Of a DNA stretch of 44,343 nucleotides, positions 1-7,912 are shown in pieces. The notes beneath the pieces were generated by a model. That model worked only from the letters and a program-made list of their open reading frames with translations, was not told the DNA's origin and ran no database searches. The number at the start of each line of letters is the position of its first letter. Position 1 is the first letter of the stretch. Location: the NCBI GenBank assembly GCA_964422365.1, contig CAYRAV010000023.1, positions 1 through 44,343 on the forward strand. The letters run 5' to 3'. The translations under genes were made by a program, and so were the position numbers. The DNA comes from CAYRAV01 sp964422365. Its GTDB lineage: Bacteria > Bacillota > Clostridia > Lachnospirales > Lachnospiraceae.

Positions 1-43
1 GTTCTTCAAAAAATACTGTCAACTTTCCCGAAACTTTGTCCAT
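1..43 (-). CDS. yjdF: YjdF-like protein, N-terminus only (runs off the window)
   Basis: Only the first 14 codons are inside the window. They read MDKVSGKLTVFFEE, and ATG follows a strong AAGGAGG site by eight bases. The opening resembles the start of the YjdF/DUF2992 family, whose biochemical role is not settled. The call gains support from the leader just upstream, which looks like the yjdF riboswitch that controls such genes. The rest of the protein lies to the left and cannot be judged. Confidence 0.6.
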   Translation of the reverse strand, partial: MDKVSGKLTVFFEE

Positions 44-59
44 GACAATTCCTCCTTAA

Positions 60-176
60 AATAATTGTGATGAACAAAGAACAGACGACCCTAAGGAGGG
101 AGGGCTACTTACATCGTAATGATGCGACTGGACTACCTACCAGCTCTACAAGATTATCTTGCGTTGTGTTTTTATC
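60..176 (-). promoter_or_regulatory. Probable yjdF riboswitch (azaaromatic-sensing leader RNA)
   Basis: Read on the minus strand, this 5' leader of the yjdF-like gene has three consecutive stems. CTGG-TAGGTAGT-CCAG is at 128-143, GATG/CATC with a five-base loop at 112-124, and a CCCT/AGGG stem at 88-104. The GTAGGTAGT loop and its position directly before a yjdF-like start match my memory of the yjdF motif RNA, reported to bind azaaromatic compounds. An Rfam covariance search was not possible. The plus-strand reading frame across this stretch is a by-product of the RNA. Confidence 0.6.
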
Positions 177-282
177 TTTGCTTCTATATATTACCATATA
201 AACGTGCATTTTTCCATAAAAATATGGCAATCTGCTTATTAATGCAAACTACCACATTACCATTTTCCCTTATCAGCATTAA

Positions 283-727
283 CATACATGGTGCTAGCAC
301 CATGATATATTGCGACTATGGTGCGCTATCAGCAGAAGACAGAGAAATAATCATGCAAAAGGTGTATCAACATTTAAGACCCAGTGGTAAATTTCTATTA
401 GATGTTTTTTCGATAAAAAAATACAATCATTTTGAAGAAAAACAAATTTGGGAACATTGTCCTAATGGTGGGTTCTGGCGTGAAAATGAATATATAGCTA
501 TAAATGGTTTTTACACTTATTCGTCCTGCATTTCATTAGAACACATTACCATTATTACAGAAAATGAAATTACGCCCTATTATTTATGGACTACCTATTT
601 TACAAAAGAAACCCTTATAAAAGAAGCAAAGAAAAATGGTTTTAAAATATGCGATATTTTCAGTGATGTTGCAGGTAAATTATATTCCAAAGACTATGAA
701 ACTATTGCCATTTTATTGGAAAAATAA
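283..727 (+). pseudogene. C-terminal remnant of a class I SAM-dependent methyltransferase
   Basis: About 140 residues, from MIYCDYGALS to ETIAILLEK, look like the back half of a small class I methyltransferase. The hydrophobic strand plus GALS.EDRE and the LRPSGKFLLDVFS segment are the usual motif-4 and post-motif region. The SAM-binding GxGxG part is missing. The upstream residues in this frame read through the riboswitch region and are not protein-like. No ribosome site precedes a plausible start. I infer a 5'-truncated, non-functional gene left by a rearrangement next to yjdF. Confidence 0.65.
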
Positions 728-762
728 TTTGTTTTTATGCCCTAATCAGTTGGGAGGTGATA

Positions 763-1190
763 ATGTGGGAAAATAATAATTATTAAGATAAATGATGAGG
801 ATAATGGTATATATGAAAAAATAATAAATTTACTATCTCTTGAACAAAGTGAAAAAGTTATGATACAGTCTGCTTCTCCCATATTATTTTTTCCGGGACT
901 AGAAATAAGACAGCACCAATGCCGAGCAATTCAAAATGGGAAAGAAATCAGCCTTACCCGGCTTGAATACAGTACCCTAGTATTTCTTGCTTCCAATCCC
1001 GGAATTGTACTTACAAAGACGCAGATATTTGAAGCTGTTTGGAACATGGATAGTGATAGCTGCCATTCAAGCATTGCCAACGTGATTTACAACTTGCGGA
1101 AAAAGATTGAGCCGGACAGCAAAAACCGACTTATATTAAACCGTTTTAGGTGTCGGCTATAAATTTGAGATTGAAAATTCCGGGGAATGA
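763..1190 (+). pseudogene. Frameshifted winged-helix DNA-binding protein (OmpR/PhoB C-terminal type)
   Basis: The open part encodes a trans_reg_C winged helix: EISLTRLEYSTLVFL, then VLTKTQIFEAVWN, then a recognition helix SSIANVIYNLRKKIEP. The expected ending appears only if one C and one A are restored near 1126-1145; the frame then reads NPTYIKTVLGVGYKFEIENSGE and stops at 1188-1190. At the 5' end an ATG at 763 sits behind GGGAGGTGATA, but removing one G near 767-769 is needed to read into the domain (MWKIIIIKINDEDNG). Three single-base indels in short homopolymers mean either decay or local sequence errors. Similar short winged-helix genes occur in conjugative elements of Clostridia. No receiver domain is present. 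Confidence 0.65.
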
Positions 1191-1222
1191 CTTTCTATAG
1201 CTGTCAATCCCCGGCACTTTTT
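1180..1222. terminator. Bidirectional intrinsic terminator
   Basis: CCGGGGA at 1180-1186 pairs with TCCCCGG at 1208-1214. On the plus strand it is followed by CAC and TTTTT; on the minus strand by AATTTTC. It separates the winged-helix remnant from the convergent clpP operon, whose last gene ends at 1221. Confidence 0.6.
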
Positions 1223-1577
1223 ATCTCTCTAATGCTCTTTCTATCTGCTGTTTCTGACCTTTCAAATCGTTCTGCTTCTCATACAGACTGTTTCGCTCTT
1301 TACAGAGTTCTTTCATTCGCTCCAACTGTACCCGTATTTCATCCCGGCAATCTGACTCTATCTTCTTATATTCCCCAGTCAGATTGCGGATTGTATTATT
1401 GTTTTCTTTTATCTGCTCCGACAAGCATACCCAGTCTATCAGATTCTGCACTTCTTTATCCGTTTCGTAAAGGTTAGTTTCTGCTACAATTTTAGCACAC
1501 AGACGCACCATGACTTTCTTCTCAATCCCCTTTCCTATCGTCTCATTTAAAAGGTACATTTTGGATTCGTTTCGCAT
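1221..1577 (-). CDS. Small coiled-coil protein coupled to clpP
   Basis: I do not recognise this 118-residue protein. The first 50 residues look globular (NETIGKGIEKKVMVRLCAKIV). From about residue 55 it is highly charged and heptad-like (EQIKENNNTIRNLTGEYKKIE, then RVQLERMKELCKERNSLYEKQ), so a long coiled coil is likely. There is no signal peptide or membrane segment. Its ATG overlaps the clpP stop as TAATG, which implies translational coupling. Third gene of an araC-clpP operon, it could be an adaptor or substrate of the adjacent ClpP, or an unrelated mobile-element protein; that is inference only. Confidence 0.7.
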   Translation of the reverse strand: MRNESKMYLLNETIGKGIEKKVMVRLCAKIVAETNLYETDKEVQNLIDWVCLSEQIKENNNTIRNLTGEYKKIESDCRDEIRVQLERMKELCKERNSLYEKQNDLKGQKQQIERALER

Positions 1578-2167
1578 TACTGCCTGTCAATAATTTTATC
1601 AATCAATCCAAAATCCAATGCTTCTTTTGCCGACATATAATTATCCCGTTCCACAGCAACAGCAATCTCATCCACACTTTTACCTGTATTTTCAGACAAA
1701 ATACTGTTTAAGCGTTCTTTGCTTTTTTGAATGTGGTCGGAGGTGATTTTTATGTCAGTTGCCTGCCCTTGAATGCCATTGCCATGAATAGCAGGCTGAT
1801 GTATCATAATTTCCGCATTGGGCAAAGCAATACGTTTTCCTTTTGTACCTCCCGCTAATAAAAACGCTCCAAAACTGGCAGCAAGACCTATGCATATTGT
1901 TGAAACGCTGCATTTGACATATTGCATTGTATCATAAATGGCAAACCCTGCCGAAACAGAGCCGCCGGGACTATTTATATACAACTGAATGTCTTTTCCT
2001 GGGTCTTGTGCTTCTAAGAATAACATTTGTGCAATAACCAAACTGGCTGAGACATCACTTACTTCTTCTCCCAAAAAAATAATTCTGTCAGACAGCAGTC
2101 TTGAAAAAATATCATAACTTCGTTCTCCGCGGCTTGTTTGTTCAATAACATAAGGAATTGTACTCAT
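1577..2167 (-). CDS. clpP: Accessory ATP-dependent Clp protease proteolytic subunit
   Basis: This is a complete 196-residue ClpP. The Ser-His-Asp triad is in place: S98 in GLAASFGAF, H123 in MIHQP and D175 in ERDN. The spacing from His to Asp is three residues longer than in Bacillus ClpP because of a PAIHGNGIQGQ loop. The processing-site N-terminus and handle helix look normal. The gene starts with ATG behind GGGAGGTAAATTAGCTGC and overlaps the upstream AraC-type stop as ATGA. It is not next to clpX or tig, as housekeeping clpP usually is, and it lies inside a degraded mobile region. It is therefore probably a second ClpP that needs a host Clp ATPase for unfolding. Confidence 0.93.
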   Translation of the reverse strand: MSTIPYVIEQTSRGERSYDIFSRLLSDRIIFLGEEVSDVSASLVIAQMLFLEAQDPGKDIQLYINSPGGSVSAGFAIYDTMQYVKCSVSTICIGLAASFGAFLLAGGTKGKRIALPNAEIMIHQPAIHGNGIQGQATDIKITSDHIQKSKERLNSILSENTGKSVDEIAVAVERDNYMSAKEALDFGLIDKIIDRQ

Positions 2168-2589
2168 GCAGCTAATTTACCTCCCGACAGATAGTACATA
2201 AATGAGTATCCGCTAATTGAACTCATTATGTATATCTTTGATTGTTTCGGATGGAACACACCATTTTTCCTATAAATCTTAGGCGTACATCCATATAATT
2301 GTTTAAAAGCCAATGTAAAAGCCTGCTGTGAATCATACTGTGCTTCATAAGCAATTTCAATGATAGGCTGCCCCGTATCCACAAGCTTTTGGGCTGCCAA
2401 AGTCAATCTGCGTCCTTGTATGTATTTATAAACTGTACATTTTGTTTCTTCAGTAAAAATTCTGGCTATATAGAATTTTGAATAATTTAATGCGTTTGCT
2501 ATTTTATCAAGTGATAAATCTTCATCAATGTGTGTTTCTATATAGTCTACTATTTTTTTTACAACTGATTTATTGTTCATATGTGACAC
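2164..2589 (-). CDS. Short AraC-family transcriptional regulator
   Basis: The 141-residue protein is essentially a bare AraC DNA-binding domain. The first helix-turn-helix is at about 20-60 (LSLDKIANALNYSKFYIARIF). The second is at about 70-115, with PIIEIAYEAQYDSQQAFTLAFKQLYGCTPKIYRK, the usual family signature. There is no ligand-binding domain, as in MarA/SoxS-like proteins. About 25 residues after the second domain are hydrophobic and aromatic (YSFMYYLSGGKLAA). Its stop overlaps the clpP start, so it presumably controls this three-gene operon. Confidence 0.85.
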   Translation of the reverse strand: MSHMNNKSVVKKIVDYIETHIDEDLSLDKIANALNYSKFYIARIFTEETKCTVYKYIQGRRLTLAAQKLVDTGQPIIEIAYEAQYDSQQAFTLAFKQLYGCTPKIYRKNGVFHPKQSKIYIMSSISGYSFMYYLSGGKLAA

Positions 2590-2698
2590 TCCTTTCCTTA
2601 CTTAATATAACATAACTTTCTAAAAGAATCTTAATAGAAATTGCCCTAATTAAATAGTAAAAAAGCTGAAAGGATGCAGATACCCTGCCGCCAGTTCA

Positions 2699-3070
2699 CT
2701 AAGCATAACTGATTTCTGTATATACTATTTCTCTTGCATAAGTCCTTATATTATTCATTCTTCCTGTCCATTCTAAGGCATTTTCGTTCTTTAATCGTTC
2801 TGTTTCTCCTGTGCCCGTTTCATGCCTTCTATGAGCATTTCAAAGCGTTCCTGTGCCTGCATATCAATGTCTGCAAGGCAGCTGTTGAGTTCGCTGCTTG
2901 TGAGAAGATTAGTGTATGTAATCCTGCGATGTTGTTTCAGATAATCTAAATGCCGCTGTCCTCAAATGCCTATTGCCAGTTCTTCTTTATCTGGTAATTG
3001 CAGGTCTGGAATAAGATTCCCATTTTTTGTGATATGTTCCACCTAACTGTTCAAATAATGATTTTTCCAT
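2699..3070 (-). pseudogene. Degraded transposon protein TnpV
   Basis: Reading from the ATG at 3070 in three frames recovers a TnpV-type protein: MEKSLFEQLGGTYHK, then NLIPDLQLPDKEELAIGI, a TGA in place of the usual tryptophan, then GQRHLDYLKQHRRITY. It continues SSELNSCLADIDMQAQERF and, after a second frameshift, ENALEWTGRMNNIRTYA up to a TAG at 2699. TnpV genes are small accessory genes of Firmicute transposons. Two frameshifts and a nonsense codon make this a dead copy. Confidence 0.75.
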
Positions 3071-3231
3071 TTTGCAATTTCTCCGTATGATTTGAATTTG
3101 CCTACAATTTAATCATTCTGGCTGATTACAAAGTTTTTGAAATCTAACTTCTTTATGAAACGTCATCAATCGCTGTATATCTTATGTTTCTATTGTTTTG
3201 AACACATAATTATACTATAATTGTGTCAAAG

Positions 3232-3513
3232 AAAGCCCCAGAGCAATACGTGAATTAAACAACATTTACGAATATATTACAAATGAGAAATTGGCTTCTG
3301 AAAATGCAAAAGGACAGGTTGACAGAATTAAGAAAGCTGTTTTAAATTCAGACACCTTTCCACAGTCTCATCAAGAGCGAAACAAGGGCAGATATGCCAG
3401 AAAGGGTTACAGACTAGTTATTGATTGATAACTATATCGCCATCTTCCGTATTGACAAACCGCACAAAACGGTTTATGTGGTAACGATACCATATCAGGA
3501 AAGAAATCTATAA
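3232..3513 (+). pseudogene. Broken RelE/ParE-family toxin
   Basis: The first frame reads SPRAIRELNNIYEYITNEKLA and then QVDRIKKAVLNSDTFPQSHQE up to KGYRLVID and a stop. A second frame picks up DNYIAIFRIDKPHKTVYVVTI and ends YQERNL at 3513. Together these are the body of a RelE/ParE plasmid-stabilisation toxin. The break is a four-base tandem duplication (ATTGATTGATAAC near 3420-3430) that shifts the frame just before the core strand. The N-terminal few residues and the antitoxin gene are also missing. The toxin should therefore be inactive. Confidence 0.7.
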
Positions 3514-3517
3514 GATA

Positions 3518-3556
3518 AGCACCAAATGATAGAGTAAATCATATGGTGCTTTCTTC
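3518..3556. terminator. Intrinsic terminator hairpin
   Basis: AGCACCA at 3518-3524 and ATGAT at 3526-3530 pair with ATCAT at 3538-3542 and TGGTGCT at 3544-3550. There is one mismatch and a seven-base loop, followed by TTCTT. It lies between the ParE remnant (plus) and the DUF6061-like gene (minus) and can serve both. Confidence 0.6.
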
Positions 3557-3570
3557 CATCTAAGGATTAT

Positions 3571-3810
3571 TTATGATATTTCCAACGAATCCTCCGCATC
3601 AACCCATATCTGCATAGCCCCGTCAAGGTAAAGCCTTGCATATTCAAATGGATTATCTATTGCAAGAGCATTTAATGCATATGCAGAATTAGGAGTAGTC
3701 TTTAATCCGTCCTCTGCCTTGTTACAATCAATCTGTAAGATATATCTGTCAAAAGTGGTTATCTCAACGCTGTTATGGTACATATTATTTTCTGCATATA
3801 TGAATTTCAT
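3571..3810 (-). CDS. DUF6061-like small protein of mobile elements
   Basis: The 79-residue protein begins MKFIYAENNMYHNSVEITTFD and ends YARLYLDGAMQIWVDAEDSLEIS, with the central motif NKAEDGLKTTPNSAYALNAL. From memory this matches the DUF6061 family carried by conjugative elements in gut Clostridia; its function is unknown. It is acidic, has no membrane segment and appears intact. Its start overlaps, as ATGA, the stop of a short upstream remnant at 3809-3892 that reads RKELIEMLSKISPKNQVAKKAG, the tail of a truncated element gene. Confidence 0.7.
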   Translation of the reverse strand: MKFIYAENNMYHNSVEITTFDRYILQIDCNKAEDGLKTTPNSAYALNALAIDNPFEYARLYLDGAMQIWVDAEDSLEIS

Positions 3811-3892
3811 ATCTTATCTGTCCCCGCTTTCTTTGCTACTTGATTTTTCGGAGAAATTTTAGAAAGCATTTCAATCAGTTCTTTTCGCTGGA
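3809..3892 (-). pseudogene. Tail of a truncated mobile-element gene
   Basis: This is an open stretch of 27 codons plus stop with no start codon, bounded upstream by an in-frame TAA. It encodes the helical tail RKELIEMLSKISPKNQVAKKAG and ends in a TGA that overlaps the ATG of the next gene. Coupled overlap plus codon-like composition suggests the end of a gene whose front has been lost. Confidence 0.4.
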
Positions 3893-3900
3893 TTTATTTT

Positions 3901-3985
3901 TGTGTTATACTTTGTTACAGGTTTTTCCTTCCCTTATTTTTGCTCTTGTGAGAGTTCGTAACATGAAGGAAAAAGATATAACACA
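3901..3985. repeat. Imperfect inverted repeat
   Basis: TGTGTTATA (3901-3909) and TTTTTCCTTC (3922-3931) on the left are matched in inverted order by GAAGGAAAAA (3965-3974) and TATAACACA (3977-3985). The left arm carries a 12-base insertion between its two blocks. This could be a relic of a mobile element end or a long RNA hairpin between the DUF6061-like gene and the large secreted protein gene. Confidence 0.4.
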
Positions 3986-4096
3986 AGAGAAAGCGTAAGG
4001 GCAAACTCACTTGCTATAAATTTAGCATTTTCAAGGGTTTGCGTACTTTTTGAAGATAAGATATAATAGTTAATAAATGCTATAAAAAGTGTCTTA

Positions 4097-7000
4097 TCAG
4101 AATTCCGGTTTGCCCTCATAGAGACGATTCAAAAAATCACTGGTAGTCTCTGTAAAGGCCACCTCTACTTCTGCCCCCTCTTTGATTAAAAATTCTGTCA
4201 GCCCATACACCTTGCCATTATTCGCCCAGTCATATGTGTAGCCCAGCCTTGTCCAAGGATAGGCTCCATAATAATAAGAATCTAAAATATTCTGGTCAAA
4301 CCAGGACTTAAACTGTTCATCCACTTCTTCCCCTTCTGGGAATATTGTTGACATACTCCCCTTAGCAGCATCACTCTGGTAAGCAGGACGTATGACATCT
4401 GCGGGATTTACCCACATACCTGTCACGGTGCTGTGCTTTTTGTCCGGAGCAACGGAAATCAGCTGCCGCAACCGCATCTGTGCATCCTCTGACTCCTTTA
4501 ACTCCTTGGCATATGTGGCAATCTCCTTATCTGTAAATGTCCAGACATACCCCCAATTTGTTGTTATCTTTTCCCCTTCTGGGTAACTATCAGGATAACT
4601 GTGCCATGTGCACAGAAGTACACGTCCCTGGTCATCCCATGTGACAAGTTCATCCTCTTTTGTAAGGGACACCAATGGCTTAATCTCGTCCTCCTCTGCA
4701 ATAGCTGCATCCTTCACTGCCATCGCATAAAGTTCTTCATTTGTTTTTTCCGCTCCTGTTGCAGCAGATGAAGAGGCAAGAATAATTGTAGTCTTAACAC
4801 TTCCCGTCTTTTCATCACAGTCCATTCTACCAGAATCTTCTGTCTGTAGGTGTACCTCATAGATGGTATCCGGAGTCAATTTTTCTGTATCGTCTATTTT
4901 GCATCCTGTGCTATCTGTAAATTCTGCCTCTTTATACTCATTTAGCTTCCCATCTTTGTCTTTGTAATATACAGTGTACCCGCTTATGTTCCCTTCCAGT
5001 CCATTTACGCGGAACGACAAAGTCTGCTTTCCTGCAGCATCATCAATCACAGCAGACATCAGGTATGTAGCAGGAATCTGGATGCTTCCGGATGCTTCTT
5101 GAAAATCTTCTTTTGTCATGACATGGCGTTCCATTTTCACAAGATCAAGCTTTTTCTCCGGCTGTTCCGGCAGATAGGCAAAACGATCTTGAAAACGGAC
5201 AAGAGTCTGGGAATTTGTAGGACAGTAAATGGAATTTCCATTATTACCCTGCATAATCCCCACAGCCATATTGTTATATTCCGGTTTATCAGATACCGGC
5301 TGCCACATCACTGTCTCTCCAGTATTATAATCCAAGGCAATAAAGCCCCACTCTGAGGTTGTCTCGTCCTGGGTATAACCATAGTAATACCCTGCCGAGG
5401 TAGAGAGTTTTATCATAGAAGTATCTTTCAGATCTTCCCTTACCCATATCTTCTCAGACTGATAACTGCCATCCTTCTGTTTTACAATATCAATACGCTC
5501 CACTCCAGGCATCAGGCAAGCTGAACCCTTTTCTATCCAGTTTTTGTCATAAATGTTGTCATAGGACTGAATGGAGGAATCCGCATCCGCCTCAAACAGA
5601 CCGGCATTTCCTGCTCCAAACCAATTGCACACCAATACTGATGCCCGCTCTTCATTAGGAGCATATACACAAATTGAATTTTCCACAGAAACAATCACAT
5701 CACTGCCCAGTTCTAACACTGGGGACTTAACCAGAAGTCTGCCGGTTTTAATATCCAAGGCAATTAAATTTACCACATCCTGATTGTCGGTAAATAACAC
5801 CATCTCATCTGTCAATGTAGGCGTACTTCCGCCACCCCATGCCAGACCTGCACCAGTAATCCCTTTTTCCGGCTTTGCACTTTTTCCACCAGAACTTTCA
5901 TAAGAACTGCTCCACTTCTCCTGCACACCGGAAGAACTTGCAGCAAAAAGATGGCAGACACTATTTGTCAAAATCACGCAGCCCTCTTGGTGAGCAGCAA
6001 TACCATTCTCTGCATTTTCCCCTTCCGCAAGCCTCTTGTAATGAATGTATTCTGCTACATCTGTTACACTCTCTCCTGCCAAGATACGGTCAATATATTC
6101 CCGTTCCAAATATCCCACAAAACCTGCCTGAGAGTAAGACGGATTTTTGTGGAAACCTCCTGTAACAAACCAAATATTCCCCTCATAATCATAGGCAATA
6201 CTCAGAAGATTCTTGTCAATATCTTCTCCAAGAACACTGACTGCCTCGGATACGATATCCACATCTAGCTTCTTTTCAAAAACAGGAAGAATATTTCCCT
6301 GGTCATCATATGTCTTGACCATGATGATATGTCCGTGGGTAGTAGGACCCACTAGATAGTTCTCTTTATCCACAAAAGAATAGGAAATCTGTATCCCATA
6401 TTTTGCTCCGTTATCATCAAGAGCAGGTTGGAATTTTCCCAGAACTTTCAGATCACTACTGTCCATATCACGGATAACAATTCCGCCAGAAAGCACACTC
6501 CCATCCTCCATAATTTTACTGTATGGGGCCACTGCATTGCCATAATTATCATAAAAGAAAGCTGGCGGTGCAACAGGACTGTCATTAGCAGCAGACTCCA
6601 CAATCTCTGGATAAATGCCTAGTGGCATGGCCTTTTCCGTGACATCAGAATTATAAATATCATTATGTATCATTGCCTCTTCAGAAGACAGATAGGGATT
6701 CTGCTGCACCTGATTCCCTTTCATAATCTCTGGTATCAGTGCACTGCTTTTTGCTGACTGGGAAGAATCTGCTGTAGGAGAAGGATTCTCTGTTTGCACT
6801 GGCTGTGCCGTCTGGGAAGAATTCTTCTTTACTGTCACCTTGCACTGCAGTTTTTTTGACTGGGTTTCTTCAGAACCCTTAACCTTATACTTTACCATGC
6901 AGCTAATCACTGTAGATTTGCCAGCTTTCTTGCCGGTTACTTTTCCCTTGCTGCTTACTGTAGCAATTTTTTCATTTTTTGATGACCATTTTTTTGATAC

Positions 7001-7198
7001 AATTTTCTTAACATTTTTTTTCACAATTTTCAGGGTTACTGTCTTTCCCTTTTTCACAGAAACCTGAGTCTCATTCAGTTTTACTGTCACCTTTTTGCTA
7101 GCAGCCTCTGCATGGCTCACAGTTCCCTCTGTGCCAGATAATGCTATTCTGACTGCCAAAAAGATAATCAGTAGGATTTTTGCCTTCTTTTTTCTCAT
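4097..7198 (-). CDS. Large secreted protein: Ig-like domain, propeller-like region, Fn3-like domain
   Basis: The 1033-residue protein has a Sec-type signal (MRKKKAKILLIIFLAVRIAL...; likely cleavage after SHAEA near residue 32). Residues about 34-125 form a lysine-rich bacterial Ig-like (Big_2) domain with the WSSKNEKIATVSSKGKVTG signature. A Ser/Gln/Pro linker follows to about 160. Residues about 200-700 contain repeated short strands (DYEGNIWFVTGG, ALDIKTGRLL, ALDYNTGETVMW) typical of a quinoprotein/PQQ-like beta-propeller. An Fn3-like domain is near 730-840 (ISGYTVYYKDKDG, LTPDTIYEVHLQTED). The last 190 residues, rich in Trp and Tyr, are a domain I do not recognise. There is no LPXTG anchor or C-terminal membrane segment, so it is secreted or held non-covalently at the surface. 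It appears monocistronic; its ligand is unknown. Confidence 0.8.
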   Translation of the reverse strand: MRKKKAKILLIIFLAVRIALSGTEGTVSHAEAASKKVTVKLNETQVSVKKGKTVTLKIVKKNVKKIVSKKWSSKNEKIATVSSKGKVTGKKAGKSTVISCMVKYKVKGSEETQSKKLQCKVTVKKNSSQTAQPVQTENPSPTADSSQSAKSSALIPEIMKGNQVQQNPYLSSEEAMIHNDIYNSDVTEKAMPLGIYPEIVESAANDSPVAPPAFFYDNYGNAVAPYSKIMEDGSVLSGGIVIRDMDSSDLKVLGKFQPALDDNGAKYGIQISYSFVDKENYLVGPTTHGHIIMVKTYDDQGNILPVFEKKLDVDIVSEAVSVLGEDIDKNLLSIAYDYEGNIWFVTGGFHKNPSYSQAGFVGYLEREYIDRILAGESVTDVAEYIHYKRLAEGENAENGIAAHQEGCVILTNSVCHLFAASSSGVQEKWSSSYESSGGKSAKPEKGITGAGLAWGGGSTPTLTDEMVLFTDNQDVVNLIALDIKTGRLLVKSPVLELGSDVIVSVENSICVYAPNEERASVLVCNWFGAGNAGLFEADADSSIQSYDNIYDKNWIEKGSACLMPGVERIDIVKQKDGSYQSEKIWVREDLKDTSMIKLSTSAGYYYGYTQDETTSEWGFIALDYNTGETVMWQPVSDKPEYNNMAVGIMQGNNGNSIYCPTNSQTLVRFQDRFAYLPEQPEKKLDLVKMERHVMTKEDFQEASGSIQIPATYLMSAVIDDAAGKQTLSFRVNGLEGNISGYTVYYKDKDGKLNEYKEAEFTDSTGCKIDDTEKLTPDTIYEVHLQTEDSGRMDCDEKTGSVKTTIILASSSAATGAEKTNEELYAMAVKDAAIAEEDEIKPLVSLTKEDELVTWDDQGRVLLCTWHSYPDSYPEGEKITTNWGYVWTFTDKEIATYAKELKESEDAQMRLRQLISVAPDKKHSTVTGMWVNPADVIRPAYQSDAAKGSMSTIFPEGEEVDEQFKSWFDQNILDSYYYGAYPWTRLGYTYDWANNGKVYGLTEFLIKEGAEVEVAFTETTSDFLNRLYEGKPEF

Positions 7199-7459
7199 AT
7201 CCTTTTCCTCTCTTCTAAATTAGTATTGTTATATGCAGATAAAATTCTTCTGCCATACTCTTATATCATATCTGAAAAATATCTGAAATGGAACTACCTA
7301 AATGGGTAGTTACAATTTGGCAGCATTTGGTTTTTTATTTTTTCATTGCATTTGTGACTGCATTTTTCTTTGTAAAATACATATTTAGTTTATATAGCAC
7401 AATATACGCTCATATATTATTATCCTGTGTAAACTTTCTAATTGCAAGGTAAATTCTTT

Positions 7460-7912
7460 TTAAATACATTTATAAAAGTTCTTATATTTTTCACTTTTTT
7501 CTAACCAATCAGCAGCTATCCCCATTGCAAACAAGCAGTGTGAATGATTATATCCTAATAAAAAACTTCCATTACAATCTGTTATATAAAACTCATCTTT
7601 AGGACAACCATCATAAAACTGAACAAATACATCACCACAAGATAACTCCACATATTCCCCTATCTTATAATCAAAAAATACAATGATCGATTTTTTTTTA
7701 ATAAAATCATGTACCCAGCTCCAAGAATCAAACGAATTTACTCCTATCATTTCTTCGAACTTAATCATATCAAATAACGAAAAACCATATTTTGCATTTT
7801 TCCTTATATATAATACCTCTATTTTTTGAATGATACTATTTTTACAATCAGAATTTAAGATAGAATAATCTATCTTAAATTCTTTACAATAATTAATTAA
7901 TTCTTGTTCCAT
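7460..7912 (-). CDS. Hypothetical protein, possibly an immunity-type protein
   Basis: I do not recognise this 150-residue acidic, cytoplasmic-looking protein with confidence. The second half (FYITDCNGSFLLGYNHSHCLF, then MGIAADWL) resembles small SUKH/DUF6756-like proteins, some of which are immunity proteins. It stands alone between non-coding stretches, and no toxin gene is next to it. Very AT-rich codon use suggests recent acquisition. Confidence 0.6.
   Translation of the reverse strand: MEQELINYCKEFKIDYSILNSDCKNSIIQKIEVLYIRKNAKYGFSLFDMIKFEEMIGVNSFDSWSWVHDFIKKKSIIVFFDYKIGEYVELSCGDVFVQFYDGCPKDEFYITDCNGSFLLGYNHSHCLFAMGIAADWLEKSEKYKNFYKCI

Noticed and set aside
119..282. N-terminal extension of the methyltransferase frame
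   Set aside because: The sequence is explained by the riboswitch on the other strand and does not look like protein.
3202..3226. ACACATAATTATA...ATAATTGTGT palindrome
   Set aside because: The arms differ by a two-base bulge, and the remnant toxin it precedes is truncated; too weak to call an operator.
3934..4119. 61-residue frame downstream of the large secreted protein
   Set aside because: It overlaps the end of the real gene and the inverted repeat; no ribosome site.
4392..7067. Several plus-strand frames opposite the large secreted protein
   Set aside because: They are shadows of the long minus-strand gene, without ribosome sites.
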